Shown here: positions 27,421-51,245 of the stretch, piece after piece | Numbering within the stretch: position 1 is the first letter of the stretch | Layout of the letters: every line of letters begins with the position of its first letter | Assembly: GCF_030867145.1 (NCBI RefSeq) | Contig: NC_134433.1 | Coordinates: 12,103,216 to 12,167,215, forward strand | Direction of reading: 5' to 3' | Origin: Opisthocomus hoazin | Taxonomy: Eukaryota; Chordata; Aves; Opisthocomiformes; Opisthocomidae | Length of the DNA: 64,000 nt | The notes under the pieces: generated by a model | Seen by the model: only the letters and a program-made list of their open reading frames with translations | Databases searched by the model: none | Told to the model about the DNA's origin: nothing | Made by a program: the position numbers and the translations under genes

Positions 27421-28127
27421 AATGAAACAACCAAAAGATGGGGGGGCGGGGGGGGGGAGGATCCTCTCCAGAGCGGGGGGGCCCGGCTGGGGCCGGGGCC
27501 GAGACCGCCGCGGGGTGGGCACAGCCGTGCCCGGTGCCCCCCTGCCTGCCCCGTCACCCCGGATCGGGCCCTGCTGCGGTGCCGAGGGGGGCGGAGGGGA
27601 GGCCGCGGGGGGGGGGGACGAAGCAAGCGGGGGGCTGGGGTGGGGGGGCGCAGCATGCTCGGGGCACGGGAGGGTGGGGGCAAGCGGGGGGTCAGGCCCT
27701 GTGCTGGGGGTGGGCGAGGGGTGGGGGGCACCCCCATGGCACCCACCCCCCCCCCCTCGGGGCTCGGCAGGGTGTCCCGCTGCCCCCTCCCCGCTCTGTC
27801 CCCGGGGAGCCATCTCCTTACCTGGGGGGTCCCCACGGCCCCACTCCCCCTGCCAGGACCCCCCTCCATGGCAGGGGGCCAGGGAGCTGCAGTGCCCCTG
27901 GTGGGGGGAGCAGGATGGGGCCCGGGGAGACCCCGCTGTCTCAGCACCCCGTCAGCCCGGGGCGCGGGGTCGGGTGGCAGCGGGGTTCGGGCAGACCCCA
28001 CGGGGGTCCGGGTGGGTTTGGGGGTGGCGGGGGGGTGGCCGGCGGCCGGGTGGCTCCCACCGAGCACTCCTGGGGAGCGCTGTGCCCGGGGGGGTGGCTG
28101 CGGCGCCCAGCTCCACGCTGCCCGTGC

Positions 28128-42470
<14,343 letters not shown>

Positions 42471-45400
42471 GGCCGGCGGCGGTCAGCACCGCGGACAGCT
42501 CCGCGCTGCGGGCACGGCCGCGCCGTAACGCTCCGAGCGCGGCGCCCGCCAATCCCGGGGCCGGGGGCCTCCCTTCCCCCGCCGTAACGCTCCGAGCGCG
42601 GCGGCCGCCAATCCCGCGGCCGGGGGCCTCCCCCCCTCCTCGTTCCCCCACCACTCCGCCGTAACGCTCCGACTGCGGCGCCCGCCAATCCTGCAGGCTG
42701 GGAAGGAAGGGGGGGGGGGGGGGGGGCTCCTCCCCGCCACCCCCACCCCGCCGTAACTCTCCGAGTGCGGCGCCTGCAAACGCTGGGGGCTGAAGGCTGG
42801 GGGAAGGGACATCTCGCACCTGAATACCGGCGAGCAGTCGGCTTGGGGAAGCCACCGAGGGCCGCGGGAAAGGTCCTCGGTGCCCACCCCATCGTGCCCA
42901 CCTCCCCATTGCCAGGCCCCCATGCTGTACCCTCCAAAACACCCAGCCCCAAAGACACCACCCAGCCCCAGCTGCCCTTCCCCACCCTTAAATAGCCCCA
43001 ACCGGGGCTGGGCTCATCATTGCCCAAGCAGGAAAACCTGGGCCCAGGGTTGCCCTCGCAGCTGGGCACGGCACAGAGGGGGGGTCCTTACTCCATGTAG
43101 CGAGGGGCCAGCACCCGCTCCCCAGCTCGGGGTCCCGGGAGGGCTGGGCGGCAGGGAGCAGCCAGCCCCGCAGCAGGCAGATGGTGTTGGCACCGGCACC
43201 GAGCTGCTCTGCGCTGGCTGCTGGACGGCTCTTGTGTGTGTTAAAAATAAAAAAAAAATGGCTCTTTGTTTAATAACCCCCCTCCCCGTCTCCGCGAAAG
43301 CCCAGATGGCTTCTCCTCTCCGTGCTGACGCCGTGCGTGGCACAGATCCCCCGCAGCCCAGCCAGCCCCGGCTGCAAACACAGCCCACGCAGCCATCGCT
43401 GGGTGGGTTCTGATTTTAATCCCAGGCCCTGCTTTGCCACCACGCACTGCTCCCGCCATGGAGGACGGCAAACCGCACGGCTCGGCACGGGGAGAAGAAA
43501 GCAGCGGCCAGCCCCACGGCACGGGCTGTGCGTCACCAGCCCCACGGCTGGGGTGGGAGCGGGTCGGCAGCGGTGCCGCGGTCTGCTCGTCCCGGGGGGG
43601 CTGCGGTGCGGGCGGGGGGCAGCCGGCAATGCCGCAAAGCACTTTCAGCGTTTAAACCTGGAACTTTGATCCACCGGTAGCTCCATCAATGTTTAATGCA
43701 CCAACACCCTGCTAGGGCTTGGAAGACGGGCGTTTTGAGGCCAAATTGGAGTTTCTAATATTCTGATATTCAAATAATTTTAATCCTCCCGACGCTTCCC
43801 CAGGCGTGTACCTGGACTGCTAATGAGGGGCTGCCTTCGGCGGCCGTTGGTTTTGACACCAAGCAAACAAGCCCTTTGCAGATACCTTCAGAGCGTCGGG
43901 ATGGCGAGGGCCAGGGAGGCAGACGGGGGTGAGCACAGCCGGAGCCGGCACGCCGCGGCCACACGCTGCAGCCGCGCAGCCTCGGCTCCCCGGGGAGCGA
44001 CGTTGCTCCCTCGGTCTTGTTTAAGAGCGCTCACTTGCACTTGCTGGAGGATGAGGCTGGCACAGCCCGGCGGGCAGCGCTGGCGTGGGTGATGGTGGGC
44101 TTTCGGGGAACTTGGGCCATCACCCCAGTGCACAGCGGGTGCAGCGGGTGCGATGGATGCAGTGGGTGTGATGGGTACAGTGGGTGCAGCAGACGCAGTG
44201 GGTGCAGTGGGTGCAGAGCTCAGCAGGCAGCAAGCCACTGCCGAGCCCTGCCTGGCCTTGGCCAAAGCTCCTCATTCCCGATTTCTCCAGCCCCGCATGG
44301 ATCTGAGCCGGGGGGGATCCCGCAGCCTGCACCAGGCGGTTCCCCAAACCCTCACCGCAGACCCCACCATGCCAGTGCCAGCCCTGAGCTTTCCCACCCA
44401 CCCCACGCAGGGAATATTTCATTTTCGCTGTGCTCTCGGCGCAGCTCTCCTGACCCGCACTGGCTGCTTTAGGAAGCGGATTTCTTCCTGTCATGAGCGT
44501 TGCCTCCGGTTACTTTAAACCCAGGTTAAGAGGACAGTGGCAGGGATGCTGGAGACCGGGCACAGGACTCGGAGGGGGAAGGGGGGCTAAAAACCCACCC
44601 CAATGTGAAGACGAGCCCATGCAGCTGCTTTTTGGGGCTTGGGGGTGCAGCCCTCCCCGCTGCCTGGGACCAGCCCTGGTTGGGGTCATCTGTGCAATGA
44701 AAGCAATGGTTTGAGGGGTCCCACCGAGCCCTGGGGACGGTTGCTGGTGCTGGAGGGGACATCTGTGCCCCGGCGAGTGTCCTACCTGCGTGGCCGTCCC
44801 CTCCAGCGGCAGAGACCAGCCCTGCACGCCACCGATGGCTTCCCCGGCTTCGTAGTGGCACGAGCGAGGCTTTTCCAGCCCGGTCTATTAACACGCCGTT
44901 AGCAGGAGAGGAGTTCATTTTTGCCATTTAACGTTTCACAGATAATTAATTATTCTTCATCTTCCCAGCTGAAAAGGAAGAGCAGGTAGAGGGGCTGTTC
45001 AAAGCGTAAAAAGCAAGCTGAAACCCGGGGAAATTGGTGAATTATTTGTAACATCAAAGGCGAAGGGAGGATGTGCTGATTTACCGGGGCACCGCACGGC
45101 GCGGAGCCCTGGGCACCGCGCTGCTGCTGAGACCGGCACGCACTCGTTGCCTTGGTGGTCCTGGGCAGCGGCGCGGATGAGGGGCCTGGGGGGGAGCCCG
45201 GCCTTTGCCCACGCTCCTCGGCTTCCTCCTCTCGCCTCCCCGTCGCTGGTAGCTGCTGATTCTGCCTTTGCACGACGCCGGGGTGTCCTGACCCGGCTGG
45301 GCATCGTGGCTGGGGGGGGCTGGAAACCCCCCCCGGCCCAGCCAAGGCCTTCCATGCTCCCCGACGCTTCATCCATCACCAGAGGCTAGAGGCAAAATAA

Positions 45401-46408
45401 ATAATGATATTTAACATTTCATAATAACGACAATTAGCCAGTAAATAAAGCCTTTTACACCACGAAAGCCAGAGTAAATTAATTCCCCTAATTAGCTGTC
45501 AGGCAGCACGGGGCAGTGGCGGCAGCGGGCGATGCTGGCAGCCCCTGCCCGCCTTTCCCCCACCCCGACGCGTAGCGGAGCATCCCCAAGCCCCAAATCA
45601 CATCTCCAAATTTTGCAGGCTTGCAAAACCCACCGCAGCCAGTGGGACCCGGCGCTCTGCGCCACGTCCCGGCTGCTCCGACGAGCCCTAAATCACACCC
45701 ATCTCCCGCTAAAAAAAAGAACAACAACAGAAGATGGCAACAACATAGTTTATGACCGTAATAAATTGTGCCAGAGGAAAACAACTGTTTGCCTCGAAGC
45801 ACGCGGGGGGGGTCCCATCGGCACGCAAGCGGGAGCGTTACGGAGCCCCGTGTCCCACCGCAGCCGGGGCCGGCAGTGACCGGCACGAAGGGAGAAGGGG
45901 ACTTACTGGGAACAATTTTCCGTCAGATTTTTGCCACCCACTTGCTCTGATCTCACCGGTGGTGCCGGGGGGGGCCATCCGTGGTGGGGGTGAAGGTGAT
46001 GGGCTGGGGGGCACGGTGCCCTGTGCTCCCTGTGCCGAGTGGGGGCTGGGGCGAGCGGAGGGTGCTGGGTGCTGGGTTCCAAGCCGGGATAAAAAACAGC
46101 AGCAGTGCAGGGATGGCTGGGGAGGGAGGGAGGGGGCCGAAGCCCCCCGTGCTGCTGGCAGTGCCATCGCTGCGGGACGAGCTGCCTGCCCTGCCGGGAC
46201 CGGGCGCCAGCGTTGGCGGGGGAATGGGAATGCTCCTTCCCGAGGGGTGGGAAGGACGTGGACCCCGCTGTCCCCACGGGGTCTGGAAGGCGGCCAAGGC
46301 TCCACCATCCGCTCGGCTTGGCTGGACTCTGTCCGTCCCTCCCCTTGGCTCAGACCCTGGCTGCCCGCGGGGACGAGGACGGGGACGAGGACAGGGACGA
46401 GGACGGAC
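42471..46408. other. SEZ6-PIPOX divergent intergenic region
   Basis: No gene recognised. Beyond the SEZ6 CpG island it alternates GC-rich DNA with AT-rich islands at about 43640-43800, 44880-45060 and 45380-45500. The last is dense in homeodomain-type TAAT/ATTA words. A small tandem repeat of gtgggtgcag-like words is at 44140-44215. The PIPOX 5' UTR and promoter must lie near its right end but no core element is obvious. Confidence 0.6.
46365..46408. repeat. gacgaggac tandem repeat abutting the PIPOX start codon
   Basis: Three to four 12-bp units of the type ggggacgaggac sit directly before the ATG. Read in frame they would code Arg-Thr-Gly-Thr repeats, so a longer N-terminus cannot be excluded from sequence alone. 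Confidence 0.75.
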
Positions 46409-46534
46409 ATGGGTGCCCCGAGCCAGCCCCACCAGGCCACCTACGCCGCCATCGTCATCGGGGCCGGCATCCAGGGCTCCTTCGCCGCCTACCACCTGGC
46501 CCAGCGGCACAGGGACACCCTCCTGCTGGAGCAG
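46409..46534 (+). CDS. PIPOX: PIPOX exon 1, FAD-binding motif
   Basis: Codons 1-42, [14 protein letters not shown] then [16 protein letters not shown] to LLLEQ. Donor CAG|GTACCG, phase 0. Confidence 0.93.
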
Positions 46535-49218
46535 GTACCGGCGGCCCCAGCCCTGCCGTGTCCCCATCCCACCGCGTCCCCATCCCACCGTGTCCCCGTC
46601 CCACCGTGTCCCCAGCCCTGATGTGCTGGGGCGGGCGCTTGCCTCTGCCATGGCACGGAGTGGAGCTGCTGCCGGCATCCCCTGTCCCCAGTGCCAGGAC
46701 CCCAGTGTCCCCAGTGCCAGGACCCCAATGTCCCCAGTCCCAAGATCCCCGTGTCCCCAGTGCCAGGACCCTCATGTCCCCAGTGCCAGGACCCCAATGA
46801 TCCCAGTGCCAGGACCCCAGTGTCCCCAGTGCCAGGACCCCCATGTCCCCAGTGCCAGGACCCCAATGATCCCAGTGCCAGGATCCCCATGTCCCCAGTG
46901 CCAGGACCCCCAAGTCCCCAGTGCTAGGACCCCAATGTCCCCAGTCCCAAGATCCCCATGTCCCCAGTGCCAGGACCCCGGTGTCCCCAGTACTAGGACC
47001 CCAATGATCCCAGTGCCAGGATCCCAAATGTCCCCAGTGCCAGGACCCCCAGGTCCCCAGTGCCAGGACCCCAATGATCCCAGTGCCAGGACCCCAGTGT
47101 CCCCAGTGCCAGCACCCCCATGTCCTGCCCTTTCCCAGCGCCGCAAGAGGCAGGGCAGGCTGTGTCCCCAGGTGTCCGCTGTGGCACAGCCCCGGTGCAT
47201 GTGAGGCTAGCAGGGTCGGGGGGGTGCCAGTGGCCGCGGTGACCCCCACGTCCCCCCTGCCCCACAGTTCCTCCTGCCGCACTCGCGGGGCAGCTCGCAC
47301 GGGCAGAGCCGCATCACCCGCAGCGCCTATCCCCGGGCACCCTACGACCGCATGATGCCCGACAGCTTCCGCCTCTGGCAGCGGCTGGAGGCCGAGGCCG
47401 GCACCAGCCTCTACAGGTGACAGGGACGGGGACGCAGCCCCCACCGGGCACCGTCCCCTCCCCGCGGCGCCAGGCTGGGAGCTGCGGCCGCTGCCCCGTC
47501 GGGACGCAGCGCTGGGCAGGATGAGGCCATCCCGGCAGGCAGCCGTCGGATCCGGCTAATTTATGGCGCTCCACGAAGGAAGCGCCATTAAGGAAATGAG
47601 CTTCTGAACGATCCCCCGCTGCCGGGGTCAGGGCTGACGGCGCTGGCTGTATTTGTGGGGGGCGAGCGTGACGCTGGCGTCTGGGTCCTCCCCGTGCGTC
47701 ACCCCACGGGCCCTGCCCGCGTCACCTGGCACCCTGCCACGGGGTGCCCCGGCACCGGGGTGCAGCCCGTCCCGAGCATCGCCGGTGCCGCCGTGCCTCA
47801 GTTTCCCCCAGGGGCAAAGCAAGGGGGGACCCACGCAGGGAGGGGGAGAGGGCAGAGCTGACGCGGCTGCTGGGGGCGCAGGCGGACGGGGCTGGTGGTC
47901 CTGGGGCCGGTGGGCGACCCGGAGCTGGAGGGCTGCCGCCGCAGCCTGGGTGCCAACCGGCTCCTCGACGCCACGGAGCTGGCGCAGCGCTTCCCTGGCC
48001 TCCGGCTCCGCGCCGACGAGGCGGCCGTGTGGGATGACACCGGCGGGGTGCTCTTCGCCGACCGGGCGCTGCGGGCGGTGCAGGTGGGTGCCGCCAAGGG
48101 GACAGCATGGGGGTCTCCCACCTCCGTCCCTACAGCCACCTCCTGTCACCCACCCAGGATGTCTTTCGCCGGCGCGGAGGTACCCTGCGGGACGGGGAGA
48201 AGGTGCTGCGCATCGAACCCGGGGCCGTGCTCACCGTCACCACCACCGCTGGCTTGTACCGAGCTCCCCGGCTCGTCATCGCCGCCGGAGCCTGGACCAG
48301 TGCCCTCGTGGCACCCCTGGGCCTCCGCCTGCCGCTGCAGGTAAGGGTCGGCGGCACCGCGGGGTGGCCCAGACACGGCCAGGGCTAACGCAGCGTCCCC
48401 AGCCCCTGCGCATCGACGTCTGCTACTGGAGGGAGAAGGAGCCGGGGAGCCCCGACGCTGGCCGAGCCGCTCCCTGCTTCATGGCCGTGGGGCTGAGCCA
48501 AGCCCCCCACGGTGTCTATGGGCTGCCTGCCCTCGAGTACCCGGGGCTGGTCAAGGTGAGCAGCGCATGGCGGTGGTGGGGGGATCCCCTGGCTGACCCC
48601 CCCCTGACCGGCTGCCCCCCAGGTGTGCTACCACCACGGCAGCCCTGCGGACCCCGACAAGCGGGACCGGGGTCTCCTGGGTGCCCCCCGCCCCAACATC
48701 GCCCTCCTGAGCAGCTTCATCAGCAGCTACCTGCCCCGGCTGGAGCCCCGGCCGGCTGTCATGGAGAGCTGCCTCTACACGGTGAGACCCCCGCCAGGAG
48801 CGGAACCCAGGCGTCCAGTCTCCCAACCCCTCCCGCACCCCAAGGTGGTCCTTGCCATCCCCTTTTCCCCCTGAGAGGACCCCTGGCCCCGCACCCTCAC
48901 ACCGTGGCTCCCCCAGAATACCCCAGATGGAGATTTCATCCTGGACCGGCACCCCAAGTTCAGCAACATCATCATCGGAGCCGGCTTCTCGGGTAGGCGA
49001 GAGCACCTGGCCCCCCCCGGCACCCCAGAGCTGGTCAGGACCGTAGGGGTGGCTGGGCCCCCCCCAACCACTCTCTCCTCCCCACAGGCCACGGGTTCAA
49101 GCTGGCGCCGGTGGTGGGGAAGCTGCTGTGTGAGCTGAGCTTGGGCGAGGAGCCGTCCCACAGCACGGCCCCCTTCGCCATCACCCGCTTCCCGGGCGCG
49201 CTCCGGGCTGCGCTGTAG
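46409..49218 (+). CDS. PIPOX: Peroxisomal sarcosine oxidase / L-pipecolate oxidase, complete, 8 exons
   Basis: FAD enzyme of the monomeric sarcosine oxidase family. It oxidises L-pipecolate (lysine breakdown) and sarcosine, releasing H2O2, in peroxisomes. Exons: 46409-46534, 47268-47416, 47882-48083, 48158-48340, 48403-48555, 48623-48781, 48917-48992, 49088-49218. The sum is 1179 nt, 392 residues (human 390), all junctions GT-AG and in phase. The Rossmann motif VIGAGIQG gives GxGxxG at 18-23. [11 protein letters not shown] follows in exon 2. Cys321 in ESCLYTNTPD aligns with the covalent FAD cysteine of the family. [20 protein letters not shown] is the conserved end. The protein ends RAAL, where human ends in the targeting tripeptide AHL. 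The reading frame is open far upstream of the chosen ATG, so the start rests on similarity. Confidence 0.96.
46680..47125. repeat. 23-bp minisatellite in PIPOX intron 1
   Basis: About 19 near-identical units reading gtccccagtgccaggacccc plus agt, aat or cat. Each unit carries a ccccag acceptor-like word. The array takes up most of the 733-bp intron and ends about 140 bp before exon 2. Confidence 0.95.
47268..47416 (+). CDS. PIPOX: PIPOX exon 2
   Basis: Codons 43-92: [20 protein letters not shown] to GTSLYR. Acceptor CCCCACAG, donor TACAG|GTGACA. Confidence 0.93.
47882..48083 (+). CDS. PIPOX: PIPOX exon 3
   Basis: Codons 92-159: [20 protein letters not shown] to DRALRAVQ. Acceptor GGCGCAG, donor CAG|GTGGGT. 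Confidence 0.92.
48158..48340 (+). CDS. PIPOX: PIPOX exon 4
   Basis: Codons 160-220: [20 protein letters not shown] to GLRLPLQ. Acceptor CACCCAG, donor CAG|GTAAGG. Confidence 0.93.
48403..48555 (+). CDS. PIPOX: PIPOX exon 5
   Basis: Codons 221-271: [17 protein letters not shown] to [12 protein letters not shown]. Donor AAG|GTGAGC. Confidence 0.93.
48623..48781 (+). CDS. PIPOX: PIPOX exon 6, covalent-flavin cysteine
   Basis: Codons 272-324: [17 protein letters not shown] to AVMESCLYT. Cys321 is the expected FAD attachment site. Donor ACG|GTGAGA. Confidence 0.93.
48917..48992 (+). CDS. PIPOX: PIPOX exon 7
   Basis: Codons 325-350: [17 protein letters not shown] and IIIGAGFSG. Donor TCGG|GTAGGC. 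Confidence 0.92.
49088..49218 (+). CDS. PIPOX: PIPOX exon 8 and stop
   Basis: Codons 350-392: [17 protein letters not shown] to [11 protein letters not shown], stop TAG at 49216-49218. The last three residues AAL depart from the AHL peroxisomal signal of mammals. Confidence 0.93.
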
Positions 49219-50569
49219 GTGCGGGGCTGCACCCACGCCTGCACAGCACCGTGCTGGCCTGCAGCTGCGTCCCTGCATCCCGGTGTCCTTACGCCCCGGT
49301 GTGCCTGCATCGCCGCATTCCTGCATCCCCACCTATCTCCATCTCCCTGCATCCTGGTGTCCCAACACGCTGCACCCCCAGCACCTCCCCACCCCAGCTA
49401 CCCTGCATCCCCGTGCCCTCATACTCCACCATCCTGGCCTCCAGCACCCTGACACTCCTCCATCCCAGCAGTCCTTCATCCATGCACCCCTGCATCCCCA
49501 CATCCCAGCACCTTGGCATCCTGGTACCCCTGCATCCCTCCTACCTGCGTCCCAGCACCCCTCCATCCCCACATCCCACACCCCAGCACCCCTTCATCCC
49601 TGTACCCTGCCTCCTAGCACCCCTGCATCCCCATATCCCCCACCCCAGCACTCCTGCACCCCTGCCTCCCCACATCCCAGCATCCCCATATCCCCCACCC
49701 CAGCACCCCTGCATCCCTGCCTCCCCACAACCCAGCACCCCTGCACCCTGCCTCCTAGCACCCCTGCATCCCCATATCCCCCACCCCAGCACCCCCGCAT
49801 CCCTGCCTCCCCGCATCCCAGCATCCCCACATCCCTGCATCCCAGCATCCCCCATGCCGCGCGGTGCCAAGCCGTCTTTGCCGAGCACCCGCTCCCCGGA
49901 AACAAACGAAGGAGCTTTGTCAGCCTCATGAAGATGGAGCTGGAAGAGCGCAGAGACACACTTGCTTAGGAGTCAAGTTAAATGTTTTAATGTTAAATGT
50001 GCCATTTTATTATCATTAGATCGCTCCCACTTAATGAAAGCGCATTAGCGCAGCGTGGCTTTATGGCAGCGTGCGCCAAACTTGGCCCATTTGTTTCCCA
50101 GAGATGGTGGGGAAAGAGATCAAAGGAGCTGGTTTGCCAGGATCCCCAGGGTGCGGCGGGTCCCGGGGGTGCGGAGGGTCCCTGGGGCTGGGTGGGGGCA
50201 GGGGGCAGCGCTGCCGGACGTGCCGGAGCCCAGGCCGAGCCGCGTGCCACGCAGGCAGCTGGCGATCCTCATCATCTCCTCCGCATCAAATAATTAACGC
50301 TGGCAGGCAGAGGGCTCCCATCCCCACTGCTCATCTGCATATTTATAAAGATTGATAAATGCTTCAGTGCCAGCACCCACAAAGGCCGTTTCCCCCCTCC
50401 CCATCACCCATGGGTGCCATGGGCTTGGGGAAGGGGCCGGGGTTGGCCTCTCCCTGCAGCCCTGGATCCTCACCGGGGCTGGATCTGTCCCACCACAGCC
50501 CGTCACCATGCAAACACCCCCCCGCAACGAGGTGACCCCCCCCAGCAGACGGAGCAGGCAGCAGCCGGC
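49219..50569. other. PIPOX-MYO18A convergent interval
   Basis: PIPOX 3' flank and probably its 3' UTR. No plus-strand AATAAA was found here, so the PIPOX transcript end is not placed. It holds a C-rich repeat (49290-49850) and two AT-rich patches (49970-50045 and 50280-50365). A minus-strand AATAAA at 50006-50011 could serve as a distal MYO18A end. Confidence 0.6.
49290..49850. repeat. C-rich minisatellite downstream of PIPOX
   Basis: Many copies of cccagcacccctgcatccc with variable spacing, and a longer period seen as cctcctagca at 49610 and 49751. It is not conserved coding sequence although several frames stay open. Confidence 0.85.
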
Positions 50570-50589
50570 GTCACCAGCCAGAAATGTCG

Positions 50590-50595
50590 TTTATT
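50590..50595 (-). promoter_or_regulatory. MYO18A: MYO18A poly(A) signal (proximal)
   Basis: AATAAA on the minus strand 515 bp after the short-form stop, defining a 3' UTR of about 0.5 kb. Another AATAAA lies at 50006-50011. Confidence 0.65.
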
Positions 50596-51109
50596 TTCAT
50601 ACTGAAAGTAAAGGGGGTGGGGGGGTGGGGGACGCACAGCTGGGCTAGTGCAAAACAACCAGGCAGAGGTGGGGGGTCAGGGGGGTGACGACAACCCGGG
50701 GGGCGCGTGGGACCCCGTCCCCCTGTCCCCTTCCCAGCTGCGGGGTGGCTGCTCCCCAGGGCCCGGCCAGCGAGAGACGTCTTTGGCTCAACTAAAAGGG
50801 GCTGACGAGGACGGCGGGGGGCCCGGGGAGGGAGTTTAAGTTATAAAATAAGGAGCCAGCAGGCACTGAGGAACAAACCCGGGGTGCCGGAGCTGCCGGC
50901 TCTGCCGCCGAGGACAGACGGGGGGTGAGAGGGTCGGGGTGGCGTGGGGGCTGCAGCCAGCGAGCCGGCCGGGCTGCTCCCCCCACGGCCAGGGCCGGGG
51001 GGCGGCTGCGTGGGTCCCCCCCAACCCCGGTGCAGAAGAAATACCGGCTGCCCCGGGGCGGCCCCGCGGAGCTGCGTGTTTCGGGGGCGATGGGAATTGG
51101 AGTGGGGGG

Positions 51110-51245
51110 CTAGGCGGGGGTCTCGGCAGCCCGGCTCTCCGTCTCGCTGGCGCCGGGGGAGCTGCGGGAGGAGCGGCGTGTGCTTTCCCCGGCGTCCTCC
51201 TCGTCCCATCTGTCGTAGGCAAAGGGGTGCCGGGAGCTCGGGGGG
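51110..51245 (-). CDS. MYO18A: MYO18A short terminal exon (canonical C-terminus)
   Basis: Joined to exon 19 it reads [20 protein letters not shown] to [11 protein letters not shown], stop TAG. The layout matches the human end (SSPTS to SDTEAKLTETNA) though diverged. Acceptor CGCCCACAG with a good pyrimidine tract. It needs skipping of the long exon at 52404-53574. Confidence 0.82.

Larger units (their letters stand above)
25380..28120. promoter_or_regulatory. CpG island and PHF12 promoter, overlapping the SEZ6 3' end
   Basis: Dense CpG and very high GC from intron 2 of PHF12, through its first two exons, to the SEZ6 3' UTR. No TATA box was seen; this is a typical dispersed housekeeping promoter. 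Core promoter activity is inferred upstream (rightward) of the ATG at 26479. Recognisable sites inside include an NRF1-type palindrome at 26819 and two perfect CREs at 27135 and 27223. Confidence 0.8.

Noticed and set aside
45981-47204. A 407-codon plus-strand frame upstream of and through PIPOX intron 1
   Set aside because: It is out of frame with PIPOX exon 1 and mostly reads the 23-bp minisatellite.
47653-48996. A 447-codon plus-strand frame across the PIPOX exons
   Set aside because: It runs through introns and is out of frame with several exons; the spliced PIPOX reading with conserved motifs explains the region.
49251-49969. Two open frames of about 227 codons downstream of PIPOX
   Set aside because: Translation of the C-rich repeat (Pro/His/Ser only), no conserved sequence.
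50590-51109. A TIAF1-like gene within the MYO18A 3' end, as in human
   Set aside because: No frame resembling TIAF1 was recognised; the human arrangement is probably lineage-specific.
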